From Thermogutta terrifontis (GTDB lineage: Bacteria > Planctomycetota > Planctomycetia > Pirellulales > Thermoguttaceae): a DNA stretch of 64,000 nt. This document shows, in pieces, positions 46,170 through 55,884 of this stretch. The stretch covers positions 2,439,206 to 2,503,205 of the forward strand of contig NZ_CP018477.1 in the NCBI RefSeq assembly GCF_002277955.1. Reading direction: 5' to 3'. The position numbers and the translations under genes are program-made. Each line of letters opens with the position of its first letter. The stretch's first letter is position 1. The notes below the pieces were generated by a model. It saw only the letters and a list, made by a program, of their open reading frames with translations, was not told the origin of the DNA and did no database searches.

Positions 46170-46634
46170 CTACGCAGGGCGGAGCAGTTCAAAAACCGGG
46201 CCGCTGGGCAAGATGAGTTTGGGTTCATCCAGAATGCGATCGCGGAGAGGTGGATCGCTGAGATCGAGCGGTGGGCCGATGAAGGCCGCTTGGGAGTTGC
46301 TGGTACTGCTGCCGATGATCGAGAGCGACGTGCCGCTCATCCCGGCGGATTGACCGGCCTGCATGGCGGCCACTTGCACAAGCGTCGGCGACAGATGCCA
46401 AGGCCATGGAGCTTTGCTATCGGAATGCTCCGCCGGTGCCTGTGACGCGCCAGACATTGAACCGGCGCCATTCTGGCCCAGGGTAGCGTCGAAGTCGTCG
46501 CCAAAGAGGATCTGCGAGACGCTGGCGGAGTCGAGAGTGGAAATCCACCCGGCATGACAAGTGGACGCGCAAGATACCAGCACCAGGCTGGCGATCGTCA
46601 GCGTCGCAATTGTTCGCCGGGGTATTTTCACCAT
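46170..46634 (-). CDS. Small secreted protein, unknown
   Basis: A 154-residue protein with a likely signal peptide (MVKIPRRTIATLTIASLVLVSCASTCHAGW); the cysteine in VLVSCAS could also be a lipobox, though the spacing is not ideal. The rest is low-complexity Ser/Gly/Ala-rich (SGTSLSIIGSSTSNSQ) with no family recognised. It ends 80 bp before the PEP-CTERM gene and may be co-transcribed with it. It has no PEP-CTERM signal. Starts at 46649 or at a GTG (46697, GGGAG 10 bases upstream) are also possible. Confidence 0.6.
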   Translation of the reverse strand: MVKIPRRTIATLTIASLVLVSCASTCHAGWISTLDSASVSQILFGDDFDATLGQNGAGSMSGASQAPAEHSDSKAPWPWHLSPTLVQVAAMQAGQSAGMSGTSLSIIGSSTSNSQAAFIGPPLDLSDPPLRDRILDEPKLILPSGPVFELLRPA

Positions 46635-46697
46635 TGTTGCACGACCCATTGAAGCGCTGGCCCCGCTGTACGCTTTGCCCCGTGGCTCCCTTTCCAC

Positions 46698-47522
46698 TGT
46701 GCGCTTGCTCCCGGCTCCTTCCGATTCTGGGGCTATTGTAATTGCCCAACTCTCCCAGTCAATAGCCCGCCACCAAAATTTTTCGCACCTTTTCGAAACC
46801 AGCTACCGGTGTTCACACCACCATTTCGACACGCTCAATACTACCAACGCGCGCAACCCTGTCAATAACCCACCTGAGGGGGTTTTTAAAAAAATTTCCA
46901 GCAAATCCAAGGACGCTCCTGACCAGCAGAATACCACGAGACCGAGACCGTGAGCCGCGCTTTTCTCCCTGTCGCGAACAACATGACGCGCTACAACCGC
47001 AAACTATTGTGGCGGCCATTCACGAATCGCCGTACCCCGGACCGAGCCTTTGGACGTTCAAAGGCCCAAGAAAGAGCTGGGCATGGCTCAGCCCGGGCAC
47101 CAGTTCCCCGGATGTCCCCCTCGCTCGATTGGCCGTTCAAGCCGCACCAGAGCACGAAACAGCGGTATGTTCGAAGGGAACTTTACCACGTTGCGGAGGC
47201 CCCTCAACAAACCCGGGCCCCATCTGCCGAGCAACCAAACCGTGTCCGCGAGTTGGCCACCACCCTGGAAGAATGGCAGAAATCGGTTCTCCGGAGCGTT
47301 AACCGCAGAGATTGCCAGTTCTCCATCCCCCCACAAAGTGACAAACATGTCGCGCAGTGTTCCCTTCTCTTGATTGATCGCTCCCCACGCTGTGGTTGCC
47401 ACCGTGGGCAACGATTTCACAAGTCCTAGTTTGCCAATGTGGGCAGATGGGGCACCCGGTCGTGAGGACCCGCAACTACCGCAAATTCCGGTCAGGAAAG
47501 GACTTATCGCGTCGCGCTTTTG
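46698..47522. other. Spacer between secreted protein and GTPase genes
   Basis: No assured gene. A minus-strand frame at 47088-47420 (110 codons, starting MKSLPTVATTAWGAINQE) has an acceptable residue mix but no ribosome site and no relatives that I know. The segment 46862-46895 has a small AACCC/GGGTT hairpin followed by a T-run and then an A-run. The spacer probably holds the promoter of the secreted-protein/PEP-CTERM unit. Confidence 0.4.
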
Positions 47523-49460
47523 TCAGTGGTCGCTGACTTCCGCCGGCTGAGGTTGCCCGTTGGCTGGCTCTTCCATGATTGACACACCAGACTCGAGCGA
47601 TCTCTCTACGTTAGTAAATGCCACCCCATGAAAATTCGGCCGGACAGTGGCAAAACCCAGTTGAAGTGATTGCCGGAAACAGGCCGCCGTGTCGCGCAAG
47701 CTCTCGCACCGCTCCAGGACCTGACGGCAAAATTTTTCAGCCGCCGCAAGCGGTTCCAGAACGGGGAAGTCTTTTACTTGCTCAACGATCCGATCGCAGT
47801 GCAGGGACTTGCTCGAACGTCTCACGCGGCGCCCCATGAGAATCGCGCCGGGCAGAAGGGTCATGGCGAGCATCACGGCTGTCAGAAGGTAAAAGTGGCT
47901 GGAAGGGAAAACTGGTTCGGCGCTCAAGTAGGGGGCCGACTGCCACCAGAAATAGACCATCCGGCCAGCAAAGTCGATCGACACAGCAAAGGGCAAGAGG
48001 TTGACCATGAATTGGACCCAGGCCGAACCCACCGCTTTTTGGGCCTCGTCCACAGCAGTCCGCTCCACTTCTGCTCGTAGGGCTGCGACCGAACCGAACG
48101 GGTCGTCCACGTCCCAGACTGTGCTCAGGGATGCCAGCCAACGCGGAACGATGGCAGGCTCGGTCCCAAGTGCGCCCGCTTGTTGAGATGAGTCCCGCGA
48201 ACACTCTTCGCTCCATTCGAGCAGCCCCAGTTCTTTTAATAGACTGTTCACACCTAAGCGAATGTCTTCCAGTTTCCCCTTGCAGTGGCTGGCCAGGTGC
48301 TGGGTGATTTGCCAGATCGGCAGGAGATTGGTGAAAACGACGGCGGATGTGGTGACGAGAGTGTGAAGCAACTGAAAGAGGGAAAACCGGGTCGTGCTTA
48401 AACGCAGCAAGGCGTAGGCCAACCGAAACCGACTCCAGCGCCAGCGGAGCCAAGCGATGAGGGCCGCAAACCCCCATGATTTGTCCACCACGTATTGCCA
48501 GATGGCCTCATTCATGACCCGTTGAATCGCCATGGCGGCCACGGGATCCTGCAAACCCTCTCGGTAGACTTCTCGGGTCTCGCGCGTGAGCTCTTCTTGA
48601 AACTTACTGAGTCGATCCACGGCCTCCCGCAAGGGACGCAACCGCTCGTGGCTCAGGGCATCCTGCAACCGGCCTAGGAAGGCATCCAGCGCGCCAAGGC
48701 GGGCCACCTCCCGGGGATCGCGTTCGACCAGAAAATGGCGCAGCCGAGCAACCTCGCTATTTTCCGGGGCTCGAGCACTCGTTACGAACACGACATCTTC
48801 ATCCGGGGCAAAGCCGATCTCGGTTAGGCGCCGGCAAAAATCTTCCCGCACTGCGGACAAATCGGTTATTTCGTCCGCCTTGTTGAGAACAAACAACCAG
48901 CGTTTGGCGATTGCGTAGTTGCGAATCTCCTTGAGGACATCAAAATCTGCCCGGCGCTCGGACATCGTCACGTAAATCAAAAAGTGTGACTTTTCGATCA
49001 ATTGCTTTGCCAGTTGCCGGTTTGATTCAAGAATGCCATTGATGTCCGGTGCATCGCAAATCGCCCAACCCCTGAAGGGGATATCCACGTAGACTGGCTG
49101 CCATTCTTCCGGGAAATCAAGCAGGGGGCGGTCCGCCGGGTGAACGGCCACATATGGCCTGTCGGTAAAGCAGCGTCGATCATGAGACACCGGGCTGGCA
49201 TTAATTTTGCCGATGAGGGCGTTAAAGAGCGTTGATTTCCCCACGCCGGTACCGCCCACCAACGTCACGAGGGCGACGCCCTGAGGACGTCCCTGCCGCA
49301 ACTCCCGCACCGCCAGGTCCAGTGCGTCGCAAAGGTCGCTCACCCAGCTGCCCCCGTGGATTTTTCCTACCATCCGCTGGATCGCCTCCGCCTCGGCGAT
49401 AAGCTGCTCGACCCAGATGGGATGATCACTGTGGGATGGAGAGGATTGCTGCATCGTCAT
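47523..49460 (-). CDS. Dynamin/YfjP-like membrane GTPase
   Basis: A 645-residue P-loop GTPase. G1 is LVGGTGVGKST near residue 63, G3 CDAPDI near residue 130 and G4 VLNKAD near residue 195. A long helical region follows, and hydrophobic segments lie near 395-420 and 535-590 (SSHFYLLTAVMLAMTLLPGAILMG), so the protein is membrane-attached. This layout suits a bacterial dynamin-like or YfjP-type GTPase. The start at 49460 is supported by GGAGG ten bases upstream; an earlier frame opening at 49592 would overlap the next gene. The stop of the adjacent, related GTPase is 119 bp upstream. Function is unknown; membrane remodelling or envelope stress are guesses. Confidence 0.8.
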   Translation of the reverse strand: MTMQQSSPSHSDHPIWVEQLIAEAEAIQRMVGKIHGGSWVSDLCDALDLAVRELRQGRPQGVALVTLVGGTGVGKSTLFNALIGKINASPVSHDRRCFTDRPYVAVHPADRPLLDFPEEWQPVYVDIPFRGWAICDAPDINGILESNRQLAKQLIEKSHFLIYVTMSERRADFDVLKEIRNYAIAKRWLFVLNKADEITDLSAVREDFCRRLTEIGFAPDEDVVFVTSARAPENSEVARLRHFLVERDPREVARLGALDAFLGRLQDALSHERLRPLREAVDRLSKFQEELTRETREVYREGLQDPVAAMAIQRVMNEAIWQYVVDKSWGFAALIAWLRWRWSRFRLAYALLRLSTTRFSLFQLLHTLVTTSAVVFTNLLPIWQITQHLASHCKGKLEDIRLGVNSLLKELGLLEWSEECSRDSSQQAGALGTEPAIVPRWLASLSTVWDVDDPFGSVAALRAEVERTAVDEAQKAVGSAWVQFMVNLLPFAVSIDFAGRMVYFWWQSAPYLSAEPVFPSSHFYLLTAVMLAMTLLPGAILMGRRVRRSSKSLHCDRIVEQVKDFPVLEPLAAAEKFCRQVLERCESLRDTAACFRQSLQLGFATVRPNFHGVAFTNVERSLESGVSIMEEPANGQPQPAEVSDH

Positions 49461-49578
49461 TCGCAACACACCTCCGGTTCTGTTCCTAAATCGTGCCCAT
49501 GCGTGCACCTTGCCGAGAAGAAGTGCACCCCACTGTTTATTTGCCCCCGGCTGCCCAACGGGCCCGCAGTAACCTGCT

Positions 49579-51483
49579 TCATTGTGTGGCATTCACAAGT
49601 TGTTTCAGTTCTTCGCACGCCTGGAGGCTTCTCTTGATTTCGTCAATCGCGACCGTTCGAACGTCTTCGAGCCACGGCTTAAATAGAGCTTTAAAAAAGT
49701 GCTCCTCCAGAAAAGCTTGCAATTTGTTTGATCGCTGAGCCACCCAGGCTTCGTGAGCTTTTCGGCCAATCTCGTCCAGTTTCTTCAGCAAGGTTTCCCG
49801 CACCGTATGGGCCAGTGCGCTGCCCCCAACTCCTGCTAAGGTCAATGCCCCGATGGTCCAGATTAAGCCGCCGGTGGTCAACAGGTCCACCACGAACAGG
49901 CCGGTCCCCACAGTCCAGACAGCGTCGTCCAGAGTGGCCATCCACCGCGCGAACGCTGGATTCTCCTCGAGAAACTTCTCCACGTCTGTTCGCACGGCCT
50001 CTTGCCAGCCACTGGATGGTCTTGGCCAAGGTCGGGCGAGAACACACCTAATGAGTTCATGAGTTTGTTCGGTGGAAAATGGCCTTTGACCAGAATTCGA
50101 ATCTCCGAATGATTGTTCTGGCAGGCTTTGGGAAAATTCTCCCCGTATTCTTTGAACATATTCCTTGACTCCGCCCCGAAACTTCTCCTTTTCCAGTTCC
50201 ACGAGCGGTTTTCCCTGTTCTCGGATGACCTCTGCTACGGCCTCAGTGCTATCTTTTATCGCTTGAGGAGTCACCAGTTTGCCGACAGCTCTGTTCATGC
50301 TCCGTAAGACCCCACGAACGACCCCTGAAGTTTTTTCTCGAGCGAGCTCTGCAATAAAGTTCATAAGGTCCTGTAGGGGATAGATTTCGCTTACCACTTT
50401 TTTCACCAATTCGTCTAATGATGTCCTGGCATCCTCGAGAGCGTTGCTGATCTGCTCAATACACAGCTGCCCGAGCTTCAAGAGCTCTTCGCAGGCCAGT
50501 ATCGCGACATAAATGGACTCGACCAACCCGGCGAGAATCAACTCCTCGGCTGGTTGACCGCGGATCAGATCCAGAAAGGGGGGCTGGTTCGCCTCGAGCG
50601 GCTCGATCCGAAGTGTGTCTCCTTCGCCAGTAAGTCGCGGGCTGTAATAGCAGAGGCTCCCCTTGAGAAACTCGTGAAGGGTCCGACCGTCCCGGCGAGT
50701 TTCGCCAAAGACTTTCTGATCACCAGTTTTTTTCAGGAGGTCCTGCCATATCTCCGCAGGGTTTTGATCGGAGATCTTGGTCAAAACGTACACCAGCCTA
50801 CTGCTCAGCTGGCAGCACCAAGCAAGCGTCTCCACCGTGCACTTATCAAGGTAGCTTTCTGGGTAGGTAAGAAAAATGGTCAGCTCTGCCCGAGACAGCA
50901 TTTGCTTGGCCTGCTCCCAATTGGCGCATTCGACAGTGTTGAAGTCCGGCACGTCGGCCAGTATGAAAGGCAGCGAATTTGCCCGAGATTTCATGGGGGC
51001 GAAAAAGATTCGCCCGTCTCCTTGCGTCTTTTGAGCCACTTCTTCCGGGTTTCGAAGCGGCACCACCCTCCTATTGGGAAATACAAGCTGCAACACATCG
51101 GGCTTGGAAAAACTCTCGGGAACGGCCACAACCGAATGATAGGTCATGGGGCGGATGACCTCTCCTGCGGGAACATCGATTCCTGTTAACCAGCGGAAGA
51201 GAGTGCTTTTTCCCGCTCCGCTTGGGCCAAACATGGTCACCACCAGCGGGGGTTGCAGTCCTCGCTGCCGAAGCTGGCAAAAGGATTCATAGCGACTTTT
51301 CATCGCATCGAAGCCTGGCACGTCCGTGTCGCGCTTCAGTCGGTTAACCACCAAATGGCGGACGCGCGGAATCATTTTCAGCAACTGAGCCATCGCATTT
51401 TCGTAGGTGCGAAGTTTTTGCTCGAAGTCCCCGCACTGCATGGCTACCTCCGACATGACGCAACCGAGATCTGAATATTTCAT
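49579..51483 (-). CDS. Dynamin/YfjP-like GTPase, partner of the adjacent GTPase
   Basis: A 634-residue P-loop GTPase. G1 is TMFGPSGAGKST near residue 88, G3 ADVPDF near residue 175 and G4 VLTKISD near residue 238. A helical middle section (about 320-480, rich in KEKFRGGVKEYVQ-like stretches) precedes a hydrophobic hairpin near 530-575 (TVGTGLFVVDLLTTGGLIWTIG), a likely membrane insertion loop. G4 is TKxD rather than NKxD, as in several dynamin relatives. The two genes are collinear, 118 bp apart, and diverge strongly in sequence. Bacterial dynamin-like proteins often come as such unequal pairs that act together; this is inference. Confidence 0.8.
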   Translation of the reverse strand: MKYSDLGCVMSEVAMQCGDFEQKLRTYENAMAQLLKMIPRVRHLVVNRLKRDTDVPGFDAMKSRYESFCQLRQRGLQPPLVVTMFGPSGAGKSTLFRWLTGIDVPAGEVIRPMTYHSVVAVPESFSKPDVLQLVFPNRRVVPLRNPEEVAQKTQGDGRIFFAPMKSRANSLPFILADVPDFNTVECANWEQAKQMLSRAELTIFLTYPESYLDKCTVETLAWCCQLSSRLVYVLTKISDQNPAEIWQDLLKKTGDQKVFGETRRDGRTLHEFLKGSLCYYSPRLTGEGDTLRIEPLEANQPPFLDLIRGQPAEELILAGLVESIYVAILACEELLKLGQLCIEQISNALEDARTSLDELVKKVVSEIYPLQDLMNFIAELAREKTSGVVRGVLRSMNRAVGKLVTPQAIKDSTEAVAEVIREQGKPLVELEKEKFRGGVKEYVQRIRGEFSQSLPEQSFGDSNSGQRPFSTEQTHELIRCVLARPWPRPSSGWQEAVRTDVEKFLEENPAFARWMATLDDAVWTVGTGLFVVDLLTTGGLIWTIGALTLAGVGGSALAHTVRETLLKKLDEIGRKAHEAWVAQRSNKLQAFLEEHFFKALFKPWLEDVRTVAIDEIKRSLQACEELKQLVNATQ

Positions 51484-51856
51484 TGCTTATAGCTCAACAC
51501 AGTGGTGTCGGGTAACACCAATCCAGTTTTGGCACGGCAGGTGCCACCCACGGTGATGGTACCAGTCGCCCCTGGAGTTACGCTGAAACATGTTTGCCGG
51601 AATTCTATTAATGGCTAATCCGTTTTCACTCTTACAGTCCTTGACGTATCTACGCACGAATCGGCAGACAAATAACAAACCACCGGACAAACAGGAAAAG
51701 AAAGTCGGATTGGGACGGCTCCCGGCGCCATCGGCTAGGAAACCGAAAACATAGGCAAAATGCGCGGTCTACGTAAATAGTACAAGGAAACTCGTCCGGA
51801 AGACGGTTGGCTCCGTTTTCCCAAAAGCAGATCAGCCCATTCATTCGATTGGCGAA
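51484..51856. other. Spacer without recognised gene
   Basis: About 370 bp between the GTPase start and the GH42-like gene stop. No coding frame with a ribosome site and no clear hairpin were seen. It should contain the promoter of the GTPase pair and the 3' end signal of the glycosidase gene. Confidence 0.5.
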
Positions 51857-54607
51857 TCACTCCCCTGCCCTGCTGCTCTCCGCCGTGGTGGCGACAATCC
51901 GCTCGCCACATACGAGAATGCGCGTGTCACCTTTTTTCATGGCAAGAGGAATGCTGGGGCCTTGACCGAGACTTTCCCCGGTTAGGTAATCCCAAACGTG
52001 CGTAGGCATTCCCGTATCGATTGTCAGAACCCCATCACGAGCGGCGTGTACAGCAATGAAGGGCCCATTTGCATAAATATTGGCATCTTCCTGGCAGAAA
52101 AGATGTACCCCCGCCTGCCTGGCAGCCAGCCGGAGCAGTTCGCTTGTGAGATTGGGAACTCCCACAAACAGGGAAGGACCATCGGGAAGCCGTCGCAAAA
52201 CGACCGCCGCTGCCCCGTTGGGATAAGTAGCAAGAATTTCCCCTGGTCTCGCATCGACCACCGCGAATAACGGCTGGATTGGGCGTTTCACCCCAAAGGC
52301 TTCAGTCAGGCCCAACTGTCGTCCGCGGTCCGTAGGTTCCGCCCAAGCCGGTGTCCCAACGAGTTCCTCCAGTTCAAATCCCGTCAATTCCTGCATGGCC
52401 GTTTTTGGATCCTCGCGTTCAGTCAAAAATCCCGGTGCGTAGCACCAGATTTTCAGCTTTCCCGCGGTTGTTTTGCGCAATTGGTCGCGTTCCCCCTTCG
52501 AGAGATGCCAGGCGGCCAGAAACACCAGCATTTTTGCTGAGATTTCGCCGTGCAGCACATCGAAAAGGAGGTATTGTCCGTAGGGAGTACCCATACGGCC
52601 GAGGGGGCGTCGCACCTCGTAAATCAGAGGACGCGTCACCACATCGCTTCCAAAAGCCGCGTGCAAGATGCTCTTCTCGTCCACCACTGCTGCTACTTCC
52701 GGGGTGAATGCTGGGCCAAGGGTAAGCATTGTTTTATCCAGCTGCTGGAGATTGCACATCACCTTCCAGAGCTCAGGATCGTCGAACCAGCCGGTGGCCC
52801 CAAGATCCATCCACCATGTCCCAAAATGCCGCAGGGCAACCTCTGCTGTGTTCCGCAAAAGCAGCGACTGCGAGTCAGGAAGTGTGTCGGCACCATCGAT
52901 CCACCCAGGAAAACGACTATCCTTGGCCAGATACGTTCGGGTATCGTCTTCGAACAACCACAGCTTTCCTGCCCGCATGACACTTTCTGCTGCCGACATG
53001 GCAGGGGCACTTCCGCCAAGCCCTCGATCCCAATAGGAAATCGGTGAACAGAGAATATCGATATCCGGCGAGCGAAGGACTTTTGCGAGCGCATAATGAC
53101 CCGATGTTGCGGCTCCATTGTGAATTGCGCCAAATTCGAAAGTGTACCCGTAAAAGAACACCACCAGCTTTCGCCCCTCGGAGGCGTCTCGAACCGTCTT
53201 CGCGAGGTGGCAGACACAGTCGGCCATCATGTCCTGCTGAAATTCCGCAAAATCGATCAGGTCTTGCTCGCTCCTCGGCCGATGCAGCAGACCCGAGGGT
53301 TGGGAGCGTCTGCGTTGAGGTGTGGGGAGATCCACTGTGCTGAGTCGAACGGCTGGATTGTCCCAGGCCCGCTGCAATGCCTCGTCGGTGGCGTATTTTG
53401 ACTTGAGCCACTGTTGCCATGCTTCCACCGTGACCGGTGAGTAGTCGCTCAGGGCATTTCCCCACGTATCCTCGTAAAACCACTCACCCGTGTTTTGTCC
53501 GCAGGGATGATATCCTGCCACGTGGTCGCCCCAAACTTGTTCCAAATGGAGTACAAGGTCTCGAAGGCGTGCGGCGGCCTCCTCCCGATACAGCGTCGAG
53601 GCCACCGATGCCGGCACGCGGTCCTGGCCCGGTTGATCCCATTTCATCGCATGATCAGGATGTGCCGCGATCCACCAGGCCGGTGGATCCATCGGAATTC
53701 GGGGAATGAGCAGGGCGTTTGCGTTGCTCTCCAGAACCTCGCGACAGATCACGTCGACAGCCGTCCAGTCAGGTTTTTCCCCGGGCTTTGGCCAGGGCAT
53801 TGGTACTGGAAAGCTCACCAGGTTCACTCCTGCCCGCGCAGCGAGCCGAACTTGAGAAGGAAACGGGCCCGGTGGTCCCCCCAGAAATACAAAAGGATTG
53901 CCTGGCCGATATACAGCAATACTGACCTTGCGTTCCGTGTCCGCCTGGAGCCAGAGGGTCACACGATAGCGGTGGCCGCGGACAATCGGGAGAGACGGCC
54001 GGGAGTAAAGATGAAAGTCGGGCCATTGGCCGCCGGGTGGCTCCTGGAGACGCACAGCCAGGCACCCGGTTCCATTCTCGCCCGAATCCTTGCGACGCTC
54101 CACATGTCCGACCGTATTTCGCTTATCTGGTGGCCAAACATGCCAGTTCGCGGAAAATTCGGCGTCGCTTTCAAAATCACACGAAAACAACTTTTCGCCA
54201 GTGGCAGCATCCACGATTCGGACGCTGTCAATGAGAATCAACCCTGGCAAAGAGCCAAATCGCAAATGGAGCGTTGCTTGACCCTCGCCATCTTCCAGGG
54301 CCGTGAATTCGAACGTGATCTCCCGGCCGACTGGGCCCGTGCGAACAACACCGCGGCCCGGGGCTCCCCAAAAAATCCGCGCCGCAACTGGCTGGCCATT
54401 GATCACAAGGCGAGGAATACCGTCGATGACGCGCACCCGGGCCGTGCGGACAGGAGCGAGTGTTGAGTCGGCCTCGTCCGCCTGGCTGGGTAAAAGCACC
54501 GTCACAACCGCGATCCAAATCCCCGCAAGCAATGCCCACCTCGTATTTCTGACATTCCAGAAACCACCCTGCAAAAAACTTCCAGACATGGGCTTCTTGT
54601 GTGTCAT
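51857..54607 (-). CDS. Secreted GH42-like glycoside hydrolase family protein
   Basis: A 916-residue protein with a signal peptide (WALLAGIWIAVVTVLLPSQADEADS, near residues 23-47). It next has a beta-sandwich of the carbohydrate-binding kind (about 60-270, LILIDSVRIVDAATGEKLFSCDFES), then a GH-A clan barrel related to GH42 beta-galactosidases. There, CGQNTGEWFYEDTWG near residue 410 resembles the acid/base glutamate region, and KLWLFEDDTRTYL near residue 590 may hold the nucleophile side. The tail has a trimerisation-like domain (AKMLVFLAAWHLSKGERDQL). It is a probable exo-glycosidase; the sugar is unknown. The start at 54607 fits the signal peptide; the frame is open to 54856 but codes for nothing plausible there. 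Confidence 0.78.
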   Translation of the reverse strand: MTHKKPMSGSFLQGGFWNVRNTRWALLAGIWIAVVTVLLPSQADEADSTLAPVRTARVRVIDGIPRLVINGQPVAARIFWGAPGRGVVRTGPVGREITFEFTALEDGEGQATLHLRFGSLPGLILIDSVRIVDAATGEKLFSCDFESDAEFSANWHVWPPDKRNTVGHVERRKDSGENGTGCLAVRLQEPPGGQWPDFHLYSRPSLPIVRGHRYRVTLWLQADTERKVSIAVYRPGNPFVFLGGPPGPFPSQVRLAARAGVNLVSFPVPMPWPKPGEKPDWTAVDVICREVLESNANALLIPRIPMDPPAWWIAAHPDHAMKWDQPGQDRVPASVASTLYREEAAARLRDLVLHLEQVWGDHVAGYHPCGQNTGEWFYEDTWGNALSDYSPVTVEAWQQWLKSKYATDEALQRAWDNPAVRLSTVDLPTPQRRRSQPSGLLHRPRSEQDLIDFAEFQQDMMADCVCHLAKTVRDASEGRKLVVFFYGYTFEFGAIHNGAATSGHYALAKVLRSPDIDILCSPISYWDRGLGGSAPAMSAAESVMRAGKLWLFEDDTRTYLAKDSRFPGWIDGADTLPDSQSLLLRNTAEVALRHFGTWWMDLGATGWFDDPELWKVMCNLQQLDKTMLTLGPAFTPEVAAVVDEKSILHAAFGSDVVTRPLIYEVRRPLGRMGTPYGQYLLFDVLHGEISAKMLVFLAAWHLSKGERDQLRKTTAGKLKIWCYAPGFLTEREDPKTAMQELTGFELEELVGTPAWAEPTDRGRQLGLTEAFGVKRPIQPLFAVVDARPGEILATYPNGAAAVVLRRLPDGPSLFVGVPNLTSELLRLAARQAGVHLFCQEDANIYANGPFIAVHAARDGVLTIDTGMPTHVWDYLTGESLGQGPSIPLAMKKGDTRILVCGERIVATTAESSRAGE

Positions 54608-55309
54608 TTCTAAACCCGTCCTCTGCGTTACCATCCGAAACGTGAATTGTGTACAGGCGCCACAAAAGTGCGAGATTGTAAACATGCAGGCAAACGCCCC
54701 GATTATCGAACCGGGCTTGCCGCATGTCCAGACCGTGGGACTCTGCCCCATCCCCACTTTTTGTATGGGCCTGTAGGAAGCCAAAGGTTCGAAGTGCGGC
54801 AGGGGCAACTGATGAATTGCCCGTACGGTTAACCAGGTATTGAAGTGAGCGGACAAAGATGGGCCCGTTGAATTGGACTACCCAGCGTCGGAACGTGGAC
54901 CCGGCAAGCAGGTCCCTCCAAGCTGAACTTCATTCCCACGCAGGATCGCGGCGAGGCCCGGGCTCGTTACCGGCGGGAGAGGAAAAGCGGGGATGACCCA
55001 GCGAGGGGCTGTCATCGGCTCCCACCCGCCTGCACACCAAATACTCGAGGAGACTTCTAATTTTGTAATTTTGTCCAAACACTTGACGACTTTTCCGGTG
55101 GGCTCTTGACAAGCACGCCTGGCGTGAACACAGTAGGAGCACTTTGCGTTGGGCGGCATTCCGGAATGAAAGCCGGAGTGCCGGGACTAGGCATGTGCAC
55201 CTCTTGCCCTTGGGAGAATTTGACAATGAGACAGCGCTGTGACTTTTCGACACTGCATAATGGCTCGTCACCTTTGATGGAACGTCACCATCGGGATGGA
55301 GCGGCCAAT
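54608..55309. other. Divergent intergenic region with palindromes
   Basis: About 700 bp between the glycosidase gene (leftward) and a small plus-strand gene. It must carry promoters for both. Short inverted repeats lie at 54803-54822 (GGGCAA/TTGCCC, related to the larger element at 56221), 55114-55126 (CACGCC-T-GGCGTG) and 55157-55168 (CATTCCGGAATG). No gene was recognised here. Confidence 0.5.
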
Positions 55310-55816
55310 ATGGGGGTTGCACGAAAGACACATGGTTTGAATCTCCGTGTTTGGATGATAGCCCTCGTGCTCATCGTTGGCGCGGCACTGTCGGGAAATC
55401 ACATAAATTCTGCGGTGGCTGAATCTGGTGGACCTTCCGCCGCACCTCCCGCCGCGCAGGCTCAAGGAAATCCACAAGCAGGGCAGCCAGCCGCGACGCA
55501 GCCTCCAAGTGCCGCGGCTGAGAAGGAAAGCGTGCCGCCTTTTCGACCACGATTACCGGCCTATTACGGAAGAGTGGTCGACGAAAAGCAGCGGCAAAAG
55601 ATCTACGACATCCAACGAAAGTATCACGCCCAGATAGCCGAGCTACAGAGGCAACTCGAAAAACTCATCGCGCAGCGTGATGCGGAGATCGAGGCAGTCC
55701 TCACACCCGAACAAAAAGCAGAAATCCAAAAAATGCGGGAAGGAGCGGCCGCTCGGCGGAGCAATAGCGCCGCATCTCAGGGTGAGCAATCGGCGGCCCC
55801 GTCAGCGCAGCCGTAA
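55310..55816 (+). CDS. Small periplasmic protein with LTPEQ-type helical domain
   Basis: A 168-residue exported protein. A signal peptide (VWMIALVLIVGAALSG, cleavage near AVAE) is followed by a Pro/Ala/Gln-rich linker (PAAQAQGNPQAGQP). A helical domain near residues 90-150 comes next: RQKIYDIQRKYHAQIAELQRQ, then EAVLTPEQKAEIQKMREG, which resembles the LTxxQ motif of Spy/CpxP-like chaperones. The tail is low complexity. The start at 55310 has GGAG eight bases upstream and gives a good signal peptide; 55226 also has GGGAG upstream and would add 28 residues. A periplasmic chaperone-like or spacer function is possible but unproven. Confidence 0.65.
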   Translation: MGVARKTHGLNLRVWMIALVLIVGAALSGNHINSAVAESGGPSAAPPAAQAQGNPQAGQPAATQPPSAAAEKESVPPFRPRLPAYYGRVVDEKQRQKIYDIQRKYHAQIAELQRQLEKLIAQRDAEIEAVLTPEQKAEIQKMREGAAARRSNSAASQGEQSAAPSAQP

Positions 55817-55867
55817 CCGGCCTCGGAAGACTGCTGGCCAACTGGCTCCAGGCTGGAAGCCCGTTCC

Positions 55868-55884
55868 CGGAAATTCCGATTTTT
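55868..55884 (+). terminator. Weak terminator-like hairpin after the LTPEQ protein
   Basis: CGGAA and TTCCG arms around one base, followed by ATTTTT, about 50 bp after the stop. The stem is short, so this is only a candidate. Confidence 0.3.

Noticed and set aside
46860-46895. Short hairpin with a T-run on the plus strand
   Set aside because: The stem is only about five base pairs and no plus-strand gene precedes it, so a terminator is not supported.
47088-47420. Possible 110-codon minus-strand gene
   Set aside because: Residue mix is acceptable, but there is no ribosome site, no known family and no operon link, so it was mentioned only in the spacer entry.
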